Assembly: GCF_050624435.1 (NCBI RefSeq)
Contig: NC_134539.1
Span: 48,206,001 to 48,270,000, forward strand
Direction: 5' to 3'
Source: Tenrec ecaudatus
Lineage: Eukaryota; Chordata; Mammalia; Afrosoricida; Tenrecidae
DNA length: 64,000 nt
The translations under genes were made by a program, and so were the position numbers. This document shows positions 20,775 to 31,215 of this stretch, piece by piece. Under the pieces are notes generated by a model. It searched no databases. It was not told the origin of the DNA and was given only the letters and a program-made list of their open reading frames with translations. How positions within the stretch are numbered: position 1 is the first letter of the stretch; every line of letters begins with the position of its first letter.

Positions 20775-21298
20775 TTGTGGTACTTATATAATTTCATGTC
20801 AACTTGATAAATAAAGTGAAGGGGTGGAGTTTGGTCTGTCAATCAGGTCACAGCCTGATGATGCCCTGGTGGGGTGGCCTTCTCAAGAGGATTCTGGGAA
20901 CTCCCTCTCTCTTGATTCTGCCATAAGGAAAGGCAGACGTCTCCTTCCTCTCTCTCTCTCTCTCTCTCTGCCTTCTCTTTCCTGTTGAAGGGCCACATGG
21001 AGCCAGGCTGATGGCAGTCAGAGCTCTCAAGATGCATCCACCACCATTGGATCCACAAGACTTTGCATCCACCAGCCTGTGATCTTTCTGTATTCTGCAT
21101 CACTGTAGATGCTATGAGTCTGAAGAGGAATTTATGAACTGGTATTCAACAGATGGGCTAATATACAAGTTATGAACTTGATCTGGACTGAGCTGGGTTG
21201 TTTACTCAGTATTCAATTGCTCTTTGATATAAAGCTCTCTCTTACACGCACATGAGTGTCTCTGAATTTGTTTCTGTAGTCAACCTGTCTAGCACAAA
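20775..21298 (+). repeat. Family T element with CT microsatellite
   Basis: Left end near TAATTTCATGTCAACTTG, GGGTGGAGTTTGGTCTGTC, right end TGAATTTGTTTCTGTAGTC then TGTCTAGCACA. The (CT)11 tract at 20948-20969 is internal. Two open frames on the minus strand simply translate this tract into Arg-Glu repeats. Confidence 0.6.
20948..20969 (+). repeat. (CT)11 microsatellite
   Basis: Uninterrupted CT dinucleotides inside the family T element. Confidence 0.95.
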
Positions 21299-21715
21299 TA
21301 CTTAGGCAATAAGTGAGGTTTTCTCCCCGAGATACTTGCAAAATTACCCTATTCTTGCTGCCCCACATTAACTCAAAAGAGTAGTTAAATTTAAAAAGAA
21401 TTCATTTGCATTAGAAGTAAAGTCTGGCTTGGCATTAGAAAAATTGGAAGTGAGTTGTAAAGTTGAAAGTACAAGATGTTTCCATTGAAATTGGTAATAG
21501 TGTGATATAACTTATAATCAGGTGCTGGCAGTGGCAGGGGAGGGGTAGGGAGTGTGTGAGGGGGAAGACAAATACCTGTGCTCAAGGTAAAAGGATGTGT
21601 GGACATTTATACACAAGCATTTTCTGGAAGACTTAGAGAAATTAAGTAGTTTATGGGGCTATAGAGCATGTGTGCATGAGTCATACTAAGATAGTTTGGA
21701 TATGTCAGTTCTACA
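21299..21715. other. Unassigned DNA
   Basis: No feature recognised. Confidence 0.3.
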
Positions 21716-21719
21716 GTTC

Positions 21720-23125
21720 TATATGGATACATACTGGACATTGATTTCATAGAATACCAATTAAATTGATGAAACACTGGAAACACTCATCTATGCCAAG
21801 AAATTTGGAAAATAACTATTTGGCCAACTGACTGGAAGAGGTCCATATTTGTACCCATTCCCCCCAAAAGGTAATTTAACAGATTGAGGAAATTATATAA
21901 TAATATAATAAATATCAGGTGCAAGTAAAATTTTGCTGATCATTCAACAATGATTTTAGCAGCACACTGATAGAGACCTGCCAGAGGTTCAGGCCAGATT
22001 CTGAAGAGAACATGGAGTAAGTGATATCATTGATGATGTCCGATGGCTCTTGGTTAAAAGCAGTGAATACCAGAAATGTATTTACTTGTATTTTATTGAC
22101 TATGCATTCAACTGTGTGGACCTTCATAAATATGGGTAGTCTTAAGAAGAACAGGAATCCCAGGACCCGAAATTGTGCTCATGCAGCACCTGTATATGGA
22201 TCAAGAAGCAGTTATGAGAAGAGAACTTGTTTAAAATATGGTTTAAAATCAAGAAAAGTATGTGTCAGTTTGTGTACTTTCACCATACTTATTCAATCTG
22301 TATACTGAGCACATAATCAAATAAGGTGGACTGCATGAAGAATGTGCTATCAAGATAGAAGAGAGATCTATCAATGGCCTGTGATATGCAGATGACATGA
22401 CCTTGCTTGATGAAAGTAAGGAATCTTGAACCCCTTGCCAATGAAGATCAATGATAACCACCTTCAAAGTGGATTATAACTCACTGTAAAGAAAGCCCAA
22501 ATCCTCACAACTGGACTAGTAAGTACCATAATGATAGATGGGGAAAAGTTCAAAGTTGTCAAGTTTTCATCCTGCTTGGATCCACAATCAGTGCTCATGG
22601 AAGCAGTAGTTGAGAAGGCAGATAACACATTGAATTGGATAAATCTGCTTCGCAAGCCTTTTTAAAAGTTGGAAAGCAGGGATGTTACTGTGAGGACCCA
22701 AGCCTGACCAGCCATAGTACTTTCAATCTCTCTCTAGGCATGTGACAGCTGGACATTGATTAAGGAAGATCGAAGAAGAATCAATACATTGGAATTATGG
22801 TGCTGGGGAGGAATATTGAAAGTACTATTAAGTGCCCAAAGAACAAACCAATCTGTCTTAGAAGAAGTATAGTCAGAATGTTCCTTCGAAGAAAGAATGG
22901 TAAGCTTTTGTCTCACATACTCAGTTATCAGGAGAGACTAGTCCCTGGAAAAGGACATCGTGCTTGGTCAAGTGAGGAGCCAGCGAAAGAGGAAGGCCCT
23001 CAACAAGAGGGATGGACACAGTGGCTGCAACAACGGGCTCCAACATAAGAACAATTGTGAGGAAGGCACAGAACGGAGCACTGTTTTGTTCTGTTGTGGA
23101 CAGGGACGGTTTGAGTCAGAATCAA
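21720..23125 (+). mobile_element. RTE LINE copy, 5'-truncated, RT domain to 3' end
   Basis: Runs from the palm upstream of polymerase motif A to the 3' region. TATTTTATTGACTATGCATTC at about 22089-22109 encodes the FIDYA-type motif A, and TATGCAGATGAC at 22385-22396 keeps the YADD catalytic codons. The coding frame is broken by several shifts and stops, so it is dead. 3' blocks GGAATTATGGTGCTGGG, TTATCAGGAGAGACTAG and GGGACGGTTTGAGTCAGAAT match the other copies, but the terminal AACAACAA is not retained. Confidence 0.75.
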
Positions 23126-23591
23126 TTGACAGTTAATGGTGGTAACTCAGAGGTTCCATTTGTATTGTTGGGTCAGAGTCTTCAACTATGTGTCTGAACA
23201 CCACCACCAGGCATTTGTTACTTTGTTGCCAGCAACTGTGCTCTTTTCTCTTAGCGGCACTCTGATATTCCTTCCTACTGTTTCATAGAGTATTGATTTA
23301 ACCCTCTGCTTTGGATGTGAGCCTATTGGATCATCCTGCTCATGAAAGGATTCAATCTGATGGTAACATAGATGGGTTCGAAGATGAACCAATGATGCTA
23401 TTAGCCAATAATCTACACTCTTGTGTGCTTTTGCTTGAGCTTTGAGAAAAGGCCACATTCACTAGTAATGGTAGAATTAAAGCACTCCACTCTCCGACCT
23501 TGTTAGAGACCGCCACACAGGAGAGGCAAGAAAAGTAGCAGGGAGATGGCAAATAACATAACACATGGATGGCATAGCTTAAACCTCTGCA
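23126..23591. other. Unassigned DNA
   Basis: Contains the segment at 23138-23215 that is similar to 25196-25285; otherwise nothing recognised. Confidence 0.3.
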
Positions 23592-24829
23592 TCAAGGTGT
23601 GCTTTTTTTAAAATCGTTTTATTAGGGGCTCATCAACTCTTACCACAATCCATACATACATCAATTGTGTAAAGCACATCTGTACATTCACTGCCCTCAT
23701 CATTCTTAAAATATTTGGTCTCCACTTAAGCCCCTGGCATCAGGTCCTCATTTTTATCCCCTCCCTCTCCACTACCCCCCCTCCCTCATGAATTCTTGAT
23801 AATTTATAAATTATTTTGTCATATCTTGACCTGTCCGACATCTCCCTTCACCCACTTTTCTGTTGTCTGTCCCCCAGGGAGGAGGTCACATGTAGATCCT
23901 TGTAATCAGTTCCCCCTTTCCAACTCACCCTCCCTCTACGCTCCCAGTATTGCCACTCACACCACTGGTCCTGAAGGGATCATCTGCCCTGGATTCCCTG
24001 TGTTTTCAGTTCCTATCTGTACCCGTGTCTATCCTCTGGTCTAGCCAGACTTTCAAGGGAGAAATTCGGATCATGATAGTGTAGGGGGTGGGGGAGAGAG
24101 GAAGCGTTTAGGAACTAGAGAGGAAAGTTGTATTTTCCATCATTGCTACATCGCACCCTGACTGGCTCTTCTCCTCTCTGAGTCCCCTCTGCCAGGGGAT
24201 CTCCAGTGGCCTACAAATGGGCTTTGGGTCTCCACTCCACTCTCCCCCTCATTCACCATGGTAAAATTTTTTTGTTCTGATGGTACCTGATACCTGATCC
24301 CTTCCACACCTCGTGATCACACAGGCTGATGTGCTTCTTCTATGTGAGCTTTGTTGCTTCTGAACTAAATGGCCGCTTGTTTACCTTCAAGCCGTTAAGA
24401 TCTCAGATGCTATATCTTTTGATGGGCACCATTCGCTTTCGTCGCCATATTTGCTTATACACCCATTTGTCTCCAGTGAGTATATCACGGAGGCGAGCAC
24501 ACAATGATGTTTTTTTGTTCTTTGATGCCAGATAACTGATCCCTTCAGAACCTCGTGATCTCACAGGCTGGTGTGCTTTTTCCATGTGGACTCTGTTGCT
24601 TCTGAGCTAGACGGCCGCTTGTTTACCTTCAAGCTTTTAAGACGCCAGACACTATATGTTTTGATAGCTGGGCACCATCAGCTCTCTTTACCACATTTGC
24701 TTATTCACCCGCTCTGTCTTCAGCAGTTGTGTTGGGAAAGTGAGCATCATAGAAAGTCAATTTAATATAAGAAAGTATTCTTGCATTGAGGAAGTACTTG
24801 AGTGGAGGCCCGATGTTCAAGGTGTGCTT
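23592..24829 (-). mobile_element. Family P retroposon, 1.2 kb, with 13-bp target-site duplication
   Basis: TCAAGGTGTGCTT occurs at 23592-23604 and 24817-24829 and bounds the element exactly. Reading minus, it starts CATCGGGCCTCCACTCAAG and ends in the AATAAAAC-type 3' end with an A-run (plus 23605-23625). It has two direct copies of an internal module of about 240 bp (plus about 24260-24530 and 24531-24760), each containing CTCGTGATC...CACAGGCTG and GTTTACCTTCAAGC. It has no long reading frame. This copy gives the best-defined P boundaries in the window. Confidence 0.9.
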
Positions 24830-25545
24830 ATATTCTGCCCCTGAATGGACAAATTACTGAAGCCAATAAATCCCAACCTTCACATAAGCATATTATTATT
24901 TTTATTAGAACTTACTACCTGAGGCGATTGAGCTGATGGAAGGAGAGCATACTGCATCCTGGGCACCTTTGGAGAACTTTACCTTGTGCTGCTTTGTGAA
25001 GGGAGGCAATCAGAAAAGTGCTGCAGAGGACAAAAGAGTTGGTTGGGATTTGAGAACCTTTCTAAGCAGAGATAATCTTTCAGGGTATTAAGCTTACACT
25101 GCCTCTTTTAGAAAGCAAAGAAAATGTTAGAGTCTTTGAAATAGAAACCTAGAGGATAAAGAGGAAGGAGATATCCAGTTTAACAATAGTTGAAGTTTCA
25201 TGGTGGTAACCAAGAGATTCCATTTGTATTGTTGGTCAGAATTCAGGATACTAACCCTATGGCCAGAAAACCACCAACATAGCTTTGGATACTGTAGTTG
25301 AAACCTTACTGATTTGTATCTCCGTATTTTTTAAAGAGATTTGTGCCTTACATGCTGTGATGGACTGCTAGCAGCCACCTTTCCACCCCTACCCCTCTTC
25401 TTTTCTTACCTAACAGTGGAATTTTATCTGGACACTTGTCTGTCCAGCTAGACTCACAGCTTCCCAGACACCCTTGCATGGGGAAGTCCTATATTTAGTT
25501 ATGGTCATGTGGTTAGTTCTCATCAATGGAATGAAAGACCAAACC
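24830..25545. other. Unassigned DNA
   Basis: No gene seen. Includes the 25196-25285 segment discussed with 23138-23215. Confidence 0.3.
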
Positions 25546-25548
25546 AAA

Positions 25549-25710
25549 AACCAAACCCACCTTTAGTTCATTCTGACTCATAGAAATCCTGAGGTTTCAA
25601 GACTATAGGTCTTTATGGAAGGAGAGAGTCTCAAAACAGCTGTTGAGTTTGAACTGCCAATCTTACAGTTAGCAGTGTAACAATTACCCCAAAGGGTCAC
25701 CAGGACGTCT
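25549..25710 (+). mobile_element. AfroSINE copy
   Basis: CATTCTGACTCATAGAAATC, TTTCAAGACTATAGGTC, TTGAGTTTGAACTGCC, CAGTTAGCAGTGTAAC and GGTCACCAGG follow in order. Confidence 0.75.
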
Positions 25711-26378
25711 TATGAGAGAAGAAATGTGTGAACTTCTACGTTATTTGTTTAAAATGAAATTGCTTGCCCTCCATCTCTACATTTTCTCATTTTTTGTTCG
25801 ATCCAATTTCAATGAGGTGAGGCCAACACCACAGGAATCAAGGGAGCCACTTCCCAGTTCCCTACAAAGAGGAGAGCAACCCAACTAATCTCAATAACTC
25901 AGTACCAGATGGAGAAATAAACTTATACACTATTTAAGTCCTGTACCAATGGGGCCTCTTTATGACAGAAGTTTAATACCTATTGTAGTATTTTATGAAT
26001 TGTCTGTCATAGCCTTCTCACCATTTCAGACAGATTATTTCCATTCCATAATGTCTATTTTATCGCATGCCATCTGGCGAGGATCTTTCTATCCCTCTTT
26101 GCTTCTATAGGTTATTCCAGCTCTCCTCTTATTGCTTTCTTCTCACAACAAAGTTGAGACTTTGTCAACTGAAACATCTGAGAAAACATCTCTGCTCAAA
26201 GAATGTTCCATATTAAAGGAGAAATACCTCAGCCCTCAGAATGACACTTTGATTCATTCCTAAAAGTCTCGCCTGTCTGAATTCATGGTTTTTAAAAAAT
26301 CTATCTTAACCTAGAGGAAATCTTCACCCACTTTGTTCCTTATTCTCACTGAAAACTTTCATAACAAAATACCTATAT
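25711..26378. other. Unassigned DNA
   Basis: No feature recognised. Confidence 0.3.
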
Positions 26379-26452
26379 GGGATGCTTCAAAATGGTTGTG
26401 GACAAATTCCTTGATCTTTTAATTCAGTTTTTCCATGAACTTTTTAATGTCC
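26379..26452. mobile_element. Possible mariner-like MITE
   Basis: GGGATGCTTCAAAATGGTTG at the left and CCATGAACTTTTTAATGTCC at the right are imperfect inverted repeats of one another (GGNNGCTTCAAAA...GTTCATGG). About 74 bp, resembling short mariner-derived elements of eutherians. TA duplications are not clear. Confidence 0.4.
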
Positions 26453-27030
26453 TTTCACTATGCCTCACTGCAAAGAAAGAAATCAGATATATTTTCCAAA
26501 AAATATCTGGCTTTTTCTATTTTTTTTAATTTCAGAAAGTTGTATGGTTCATCAGTAACTTCATGGATAAGAATCAGGATGTATCCATTCACCAAATTGG
26601 GGAGATTAATGCAGTCCCCACATTTGCACTGAGAGTCTGATTTTCTTAGCACAACCCATTTTAGATGAAACATCTTTTCCCCAAATTTCCTCACTGGGCT
26701 GGCAGGGCAGCCTACCTCAGATCAGCTGCCTTCTCCCTTTCAATACCCTATAATAGAAAAGGAGGGGAGTTTTTGATAATATAAAACACATCTGTCCAGA
26801 GCTATATCCCATCCATAGGGAAAGGACAGTTTATCTTAGCCATGGTCATGAGGATAGTTAGCACTATGATGAACCTGTATACCACAAAATGAGTATAAAT
26901 CCAAAACTGTGTGCCCCTCAAAACGAGTACTCTGGTGTTTGTCTCAGACTTCAATTGGTGAGGACAGCCCCAGTAGATACACTGGAGAAATCTGTATGAA
27001 AGGCTTTGAACATAAAGAGTTGAATCAAAT
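26453..27030. other. Unassigned AT-rich DNA
   Basis: No feature recognised. Two overlapping frames on opposite strands (26435-26694) have no domain. Confidence 0.3.
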
Positions 27031-27034
27031 ATTC

Positions 27035-27595
27035 TGGAATCAAATATTCTGCCAAATGGAAGTTTCTACCACAAAAGAGCTCAGTATACCAATAAGCACA
27101 AGTAAACATGTGCCTGGGATTCTCTGGTTTGGGCCAAGATCCATCTGACATCAGTAATGCTATCCCTTGTTCCACCTGCTCTTCTGAATCCAGCCGGAAC
27201 CTGTGGCAGCTAACGGTCAATGTACTGCTGTAACCATTGTTGGATGATCACCAGTAACATTTTACTTGCATGCTTTATCAATGATACTGCTCTGTGATTT
27301 GCATATTCTGTTCAGTCACCTTTCTTTGGAATGGGAACAAATATAGATCTCTTCCAGTCAGCTGGCCAAGTAGCTGTTGTCCAAATTTCTTGGCATCAAT
27401 GAGTGTTTCCAGTGCCTCTTCATCTTGTTGAACCATTTCAATAGATATGCCATCAATTTCTGGAGCCTGGTTATTAGTGAATGTTTTCCGTGCAGCTTGG
27501 ATGTCTTTCTTCAGTATCGTTGGTTCTTGCCCAAATACTACCTCCTGAAATGGTTGCATGTTGACTAGTTGTTTGGGGGATTCTTTCCATTTTCT
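27035..27595 (-). mobile_element. RTE LINE, N-terminal RT part (inverted 5' portion)
   Basis: The minus-strand frame 27559-27278 includes FTNNQAPEIDGISIEMVQ, the NNKAPGxDGI block at the start of RTE reverse transcriptase. Minus reading continues to ATGTCAGATGGATCTTGGCC and CACATGTTTACTTGTGC at 27100-27150, the sequence just before motif A. The plus-oriented fragment at 27787 starts at that same point, so these are two parts of one element. Confidence 0.8.
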
Positions 27596-27603
27596 TTTTC
27601 TTC

Positions 27604-27785
27604 TTTTTTTTTAATTAGGGGCTCATACAACTCTTATCACAATCCATACATATACATACATCAATTGTATAAAGCACATCTGTACATTCATTGCCCTCAT
27701 CATTTTCGAAACATTTGCTCTCCACTTAAGCCCTTTGCATCAGGTCCTCTTTTTTCCCCTCCCTCCCCGCTCCCCCTCCATTTTA
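27604..27785 (-). mobile_element. Family P retroposon fragment, minus orientation
   Basis: Plus strand TTAGGGGCTCATACAACTC, CATCTGTACATTCATTGCCC, CTCTCCACTTAAGCCC and TCAGGTCCTC. It sits at the inner boundary between the inverted and direct RTE parts. Confidence 0.8.
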
Positions 27786-27786
27786 T

Positions 27787-28790
27787 TTTGATGTTGGAAG
27801 TGCCTGAAAGATGTTTACTTGTGTTTTACTATGTGAAAACCATCCAACTGTGTGAATCATAACAAATTATATACAGTCTTAAGAAGGCTAAGAATTTCAG
27901 AACACTTCCTTATGCTCTGAACCACAGAACAAGGAGACACTGCATGGTTTCAAATCAGAAAAAGTGAGGATCAGGGTTGTATCCTTTCATCGGCCTTTTC
28001 AATCTGTACACTGCAAATAATCAGAGAAACTGGATTGTATGAAGAAAAATGCATCAGGGGTAGAGGAAGGATTATTAATAATCTTCAATATGCAGATGGC
28101 ACAACCTCGCTTACTGAAAGTGAGGAAGTCTTGAAACACTTGCTGATGAAGATAAGGAATGGCCTCCTTCGAAGTAGACTGCAACTCAATGGAAAGAACA
28201 CCCAAACCCTCACAACTGGACCAAAAGGTAACATCATGATAGAGCAAAGACTGAAGTGCCAAAGAATTTGTCTTGCTTGGATCCGTGTTCATAGAAACAG
28301 CAGTCAAGAGACCCAATGACGCATTAAACTGGGTACAACTGCTGCACACGACCTCTTTAAAATGTGGGACAGTGAGGGTGTTGCTCTGAAGATTAAGAGA
28401 CGTCTGACCCAGCCATGGTGTTTTCAGTTGCCTCACATGCCTGTGGAAGTTTCACACGAAGTAAGGAAGACTGAAGCAGAATGGATGCATTGGAATTATG
28501 GTGCTGGTGAAAACCATTGAAAGCACATGGACTGCTGAAAGAACAACAACAAAATCTGTCTGGGAAGAAGTACAGCCAGAATATTGTAGAAGCCAAGAGA
28601 CTTCCCCCTCCCACCCTTGGTACTTTGGACATGTCATCAGGAGAGACCAATCCCTGGAAAAGGACATCAAGCATGGTAAAGTGTAGGGGCAGGGAAAAAG
28701 AGGAAGCCCCTGACAAGGTAGACAGGTGTAGTGGCTACAACAATGAACGTAAACACAATAGCACTTGTAAGGATGGCGCAATTGAAGAGC
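27787..28790 (+). mobile_element. RTE LINE, C-terminal RT part to 3' region
   Basis: Begins with the motif A region (GATGTTTACTTGTGTTTTAC) and continues through a frame at 28035-28316 with NLQYADGTTSLTESEEVLKH. The second catalytic Asp of YADD is Gly here (TATGCAGATGGC, 28089-28100), so the copy cannot be active. 3' blocks GGAATTATGGTGCTGG, GTCATCAGGAGAGACC and GGCTACAACAATGAACG follow. The element runs up to the family T insertion. Confidence 0.8.
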
Positions 28791-28794
28791 AGAG

Positions 28795-29241
28795 AGATAC
28801 ATGGCTCAGTAAGCCTCTCCTTTCTAGTTCTTGGGTCTGGGTTTTGTGATGGTCAGACCAGGGTGCAGCTGCTTTAGCCAGTTCCCTGCTTCAGCTGGCA
28901 AGGCTCACTTCCTGCAAGACATTCCTGAGGAGAAGCCACATGGACCTTCCTCGATGCAGCCCTGGGTACTGGAGCAGCCGTGTGGAGACCCCTGCCAGAG
29001 CTGAGATGCTTAGACACTCACTGATTCAGCTTTCCTCCTGCAGTCGGTGTCATTGCATGTGTTTTGTGAGATGGAGGAGGGCTTATGGATTGGTGTCAGA
29101 CATATGGGTTGTTGGATTTGTGGGCTTGTGCAGCATTGGGTTTGGATGTTTTCTTGATGTCCACTTACCCTTTATATAAAACTCTCTCTTATACATATGA
29201 GTTTCTGTGGATTTGTTTCTCTAAAGTACCCAGACTGACAC
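28795..29241 (+). repeat. Family T element (LTR-like)
   Basis: Nearly the same sequence as the reverse of 62269-62741: GACCAGGGTGCAGCTGC, CCAGTTCCCTGCTTCAGC, GAGGAGAAGCCACATGGA, CTGGAGCAGCCGTGTGGAG, TTTATATAAAACTCTC and a final TACCCAGACTGACACA. This pair defines the youngest T subfamily seen here. Confidence 0.7.
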
Positions 29242-29350
29242 ATCCATGAATTAATAATATCTTCTTTGTAGGTTGTCATGAGAATGAAATGGTCTGATTT
29301 ATGTAAAATACTGTCTGGTACATAGAATACTGAAAAAATATTATCTATTA
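29242..29350 (+). mobile_element. MIR SINE 3' fragment
   Basis: GTAGGTTGTCATGAGAATGA and ATACTGTCTGGTACATAGAA correspond to the MIR 3' half. Confidence 0.55.
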
Positions 29351-29584
29351 TTAATATAATGTGAAAGAAAATAAGTAGACTATTTTAGAGGAAAAGAGGA
29401 ATAATACGGAGGCAATATATAGGAAATGAAATGCTATATGCATCCAAGAGGGTGTTGGGTAAAACTTGTCCAGTTTTACAATAATGGGTAACTCTGGTTG
29501 GTGGCTAAAAATTAAGAGGGGTCGAGTCCCTGCTGTTTAAGAGAGAGACAATATCAAGCAGGGTCTCACTACAAGTAGACTTGT

Positions 29585-29865
29585 AGTTAAAAAAAAGTCC
29601 AACAGACTCCGGGCCATTGAGTAGTTGCTGGACTCATAGCAGCCTCACTCTTTATAGGAGGTCTACCATTGTTAACCAAAGGAGACTTGGTAGCACTGTC
29701 TGGTAAATGCTGTACTGCCAACCACAAGGTTGTAAGTTCAAACCCACCAGTTCTGTGGGATAAAGAGTAGGCTACCTGCTCCTTAAAGATTTAGAAAACC
29801 TTGGAAAATCTATATAAAGTTGCTCTGAATCACAATCACTTGAAGGTAGAGGTGGGCCTATAATC
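29585..29865. mobile_element. Two AfroSINE fragments in opposite orientation
   Basis: 29590-29665 is a plus fragment (GGACTCATAGCAGCC), and 29680-29860 is a minus copy with TGGTAAATGCTGTACTGCC, GTTCAAACCCACCAG and TTGCTCTGAATCACAATCAC. Confidence 0.65.
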
Positions 29866-31099
29866 TGGGTTTTAGCCCCAGTATACAATTGGAGAAAGAA
29901 GGAATGTAACATATTCAGGGAATTTACATAAATGAATGGATGTGCGTACATCTCACCAATATTTGTATCATTTAGTGAAACGATTTCAAATCTACAGACA
30001 CAGCAGAAGCAGCAGATAAATTGTGGCTTCTGCTTTGGGTCCAGTATGTTAATGAAGCCCCAGAAATGTAAATGAAGTAGGAGGCTGCCAGTGAAATGTA
30101 CTTCCCATTTCCTTGGTTGGGTAACTGACAGAGATGTAAGACCAAGAATTCTCTGAGCAGCCCAGCCCAGCCGGTGGGCAATTGGGCTAGTCAGTGGGTG
30201 GTGGAGAAGGCTAAAAAGGCACAGACAACATTGGAATTTCAGATTTAACAAGTCAAGAGAGACATATTGATCAATTGCAGTGCATGGACACTAGTTGGGT
30301 CCTGAGCCAAACAAACGAACTACATAAAAAATATGAGACAATTGGGGGAATTTGAACTGTGAGTGGCTATTTGGGGACAATGATCAATTTGTCATTATTT
30401 CCAAAGAGTTCTTTTTGAGATATACATTGGAATATTTAAATATGAAACAGCACGGTATCATAAATGTTTCAAAATAATTGAGGGATGCACGTAGGCAGAA
30501 ATATTGATGAAAATAATTTTAATTTTAAAAGTTAAAAGTAAATTTTGAGTATTTGAAACAAAAATATTAATGTAATATATAAAAAGCATACCTAACACAA
30601 ACATAAGATAGAAGTTTAAAGATAAACAGACTGGGAAAATACCAGGAAAATGCTAGTTTAAAACTTTATGGATGGCATTGTGATCCCAATAACTAATAGC
30701 CAAAGTAAAATGTAAAGATATATACATGAACAGTTCACATCAATAAGTTACATCATTTATACAAAGGAAATAGTAATGAAACATGTTACATCAAATCATA
30801 TCATAATGAAGTATCTAAAGCCAAAACTATTAGAAATACATGAATGGAAATATAAGGGGATTTTTAATACCATCAAAGAAAATACAAATCAGTTGACTTA
30901 AAAGTGAAAGTATTCTAATCGCAAGATAATAGCCTAGAACTTGAATATTATACAATTTCAAAATAAACACATAAAATGATTGCCTATCTTGGAATCATTT
31001 CATTTTGTTCATCGTGCATTTCTCTGACCATGTTTGACTAGTTCCCTCTGGATGTTTACTTACTTTCTGCTTATTTGACTTCCCAGCCCACCTTCAGGC
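29866..31099. other. Unassigned AT-rich DNA, possibly with old L1 remnants
   Basis: Around 30420-30960 the A-rich plus strand looks like very old L1, but I cannot fix any motif. The 159-codon minus frame at 29772-30251 has no domain and overlaps a SINE, so I reject it as a gene. Confidence 0.3.
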
Positions 31100-31215
31100 C
31101 ACTTCCAGAAGGCCACACCCAAATGTCACCATTCACCAGCTCCAACAAATCAGAAACTCAGTAGATCCCGGGGATCTGCATTTTACAAGCTCTCCAGATG
31201 GTAATGGTTTGCACT
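31100..31215 (-). mobile_element. MER5-like hAT fragment
   Basis: ACAAATCAGAAACTCAGTAG, GATCCCGGGGATCTGCATTT and AACTTGAAACCTACTG fit the MER5A pattern (TCAGAATC...CTGATTCAGTAGG...GTTTGAGAACCACTG). Confidence 0.55.

Noticed and set aside
20843-21103. Two minus-strand frames rich in Arg-Glu
   Set aside because: They translate the CT microsatellite inside a family T repeat.
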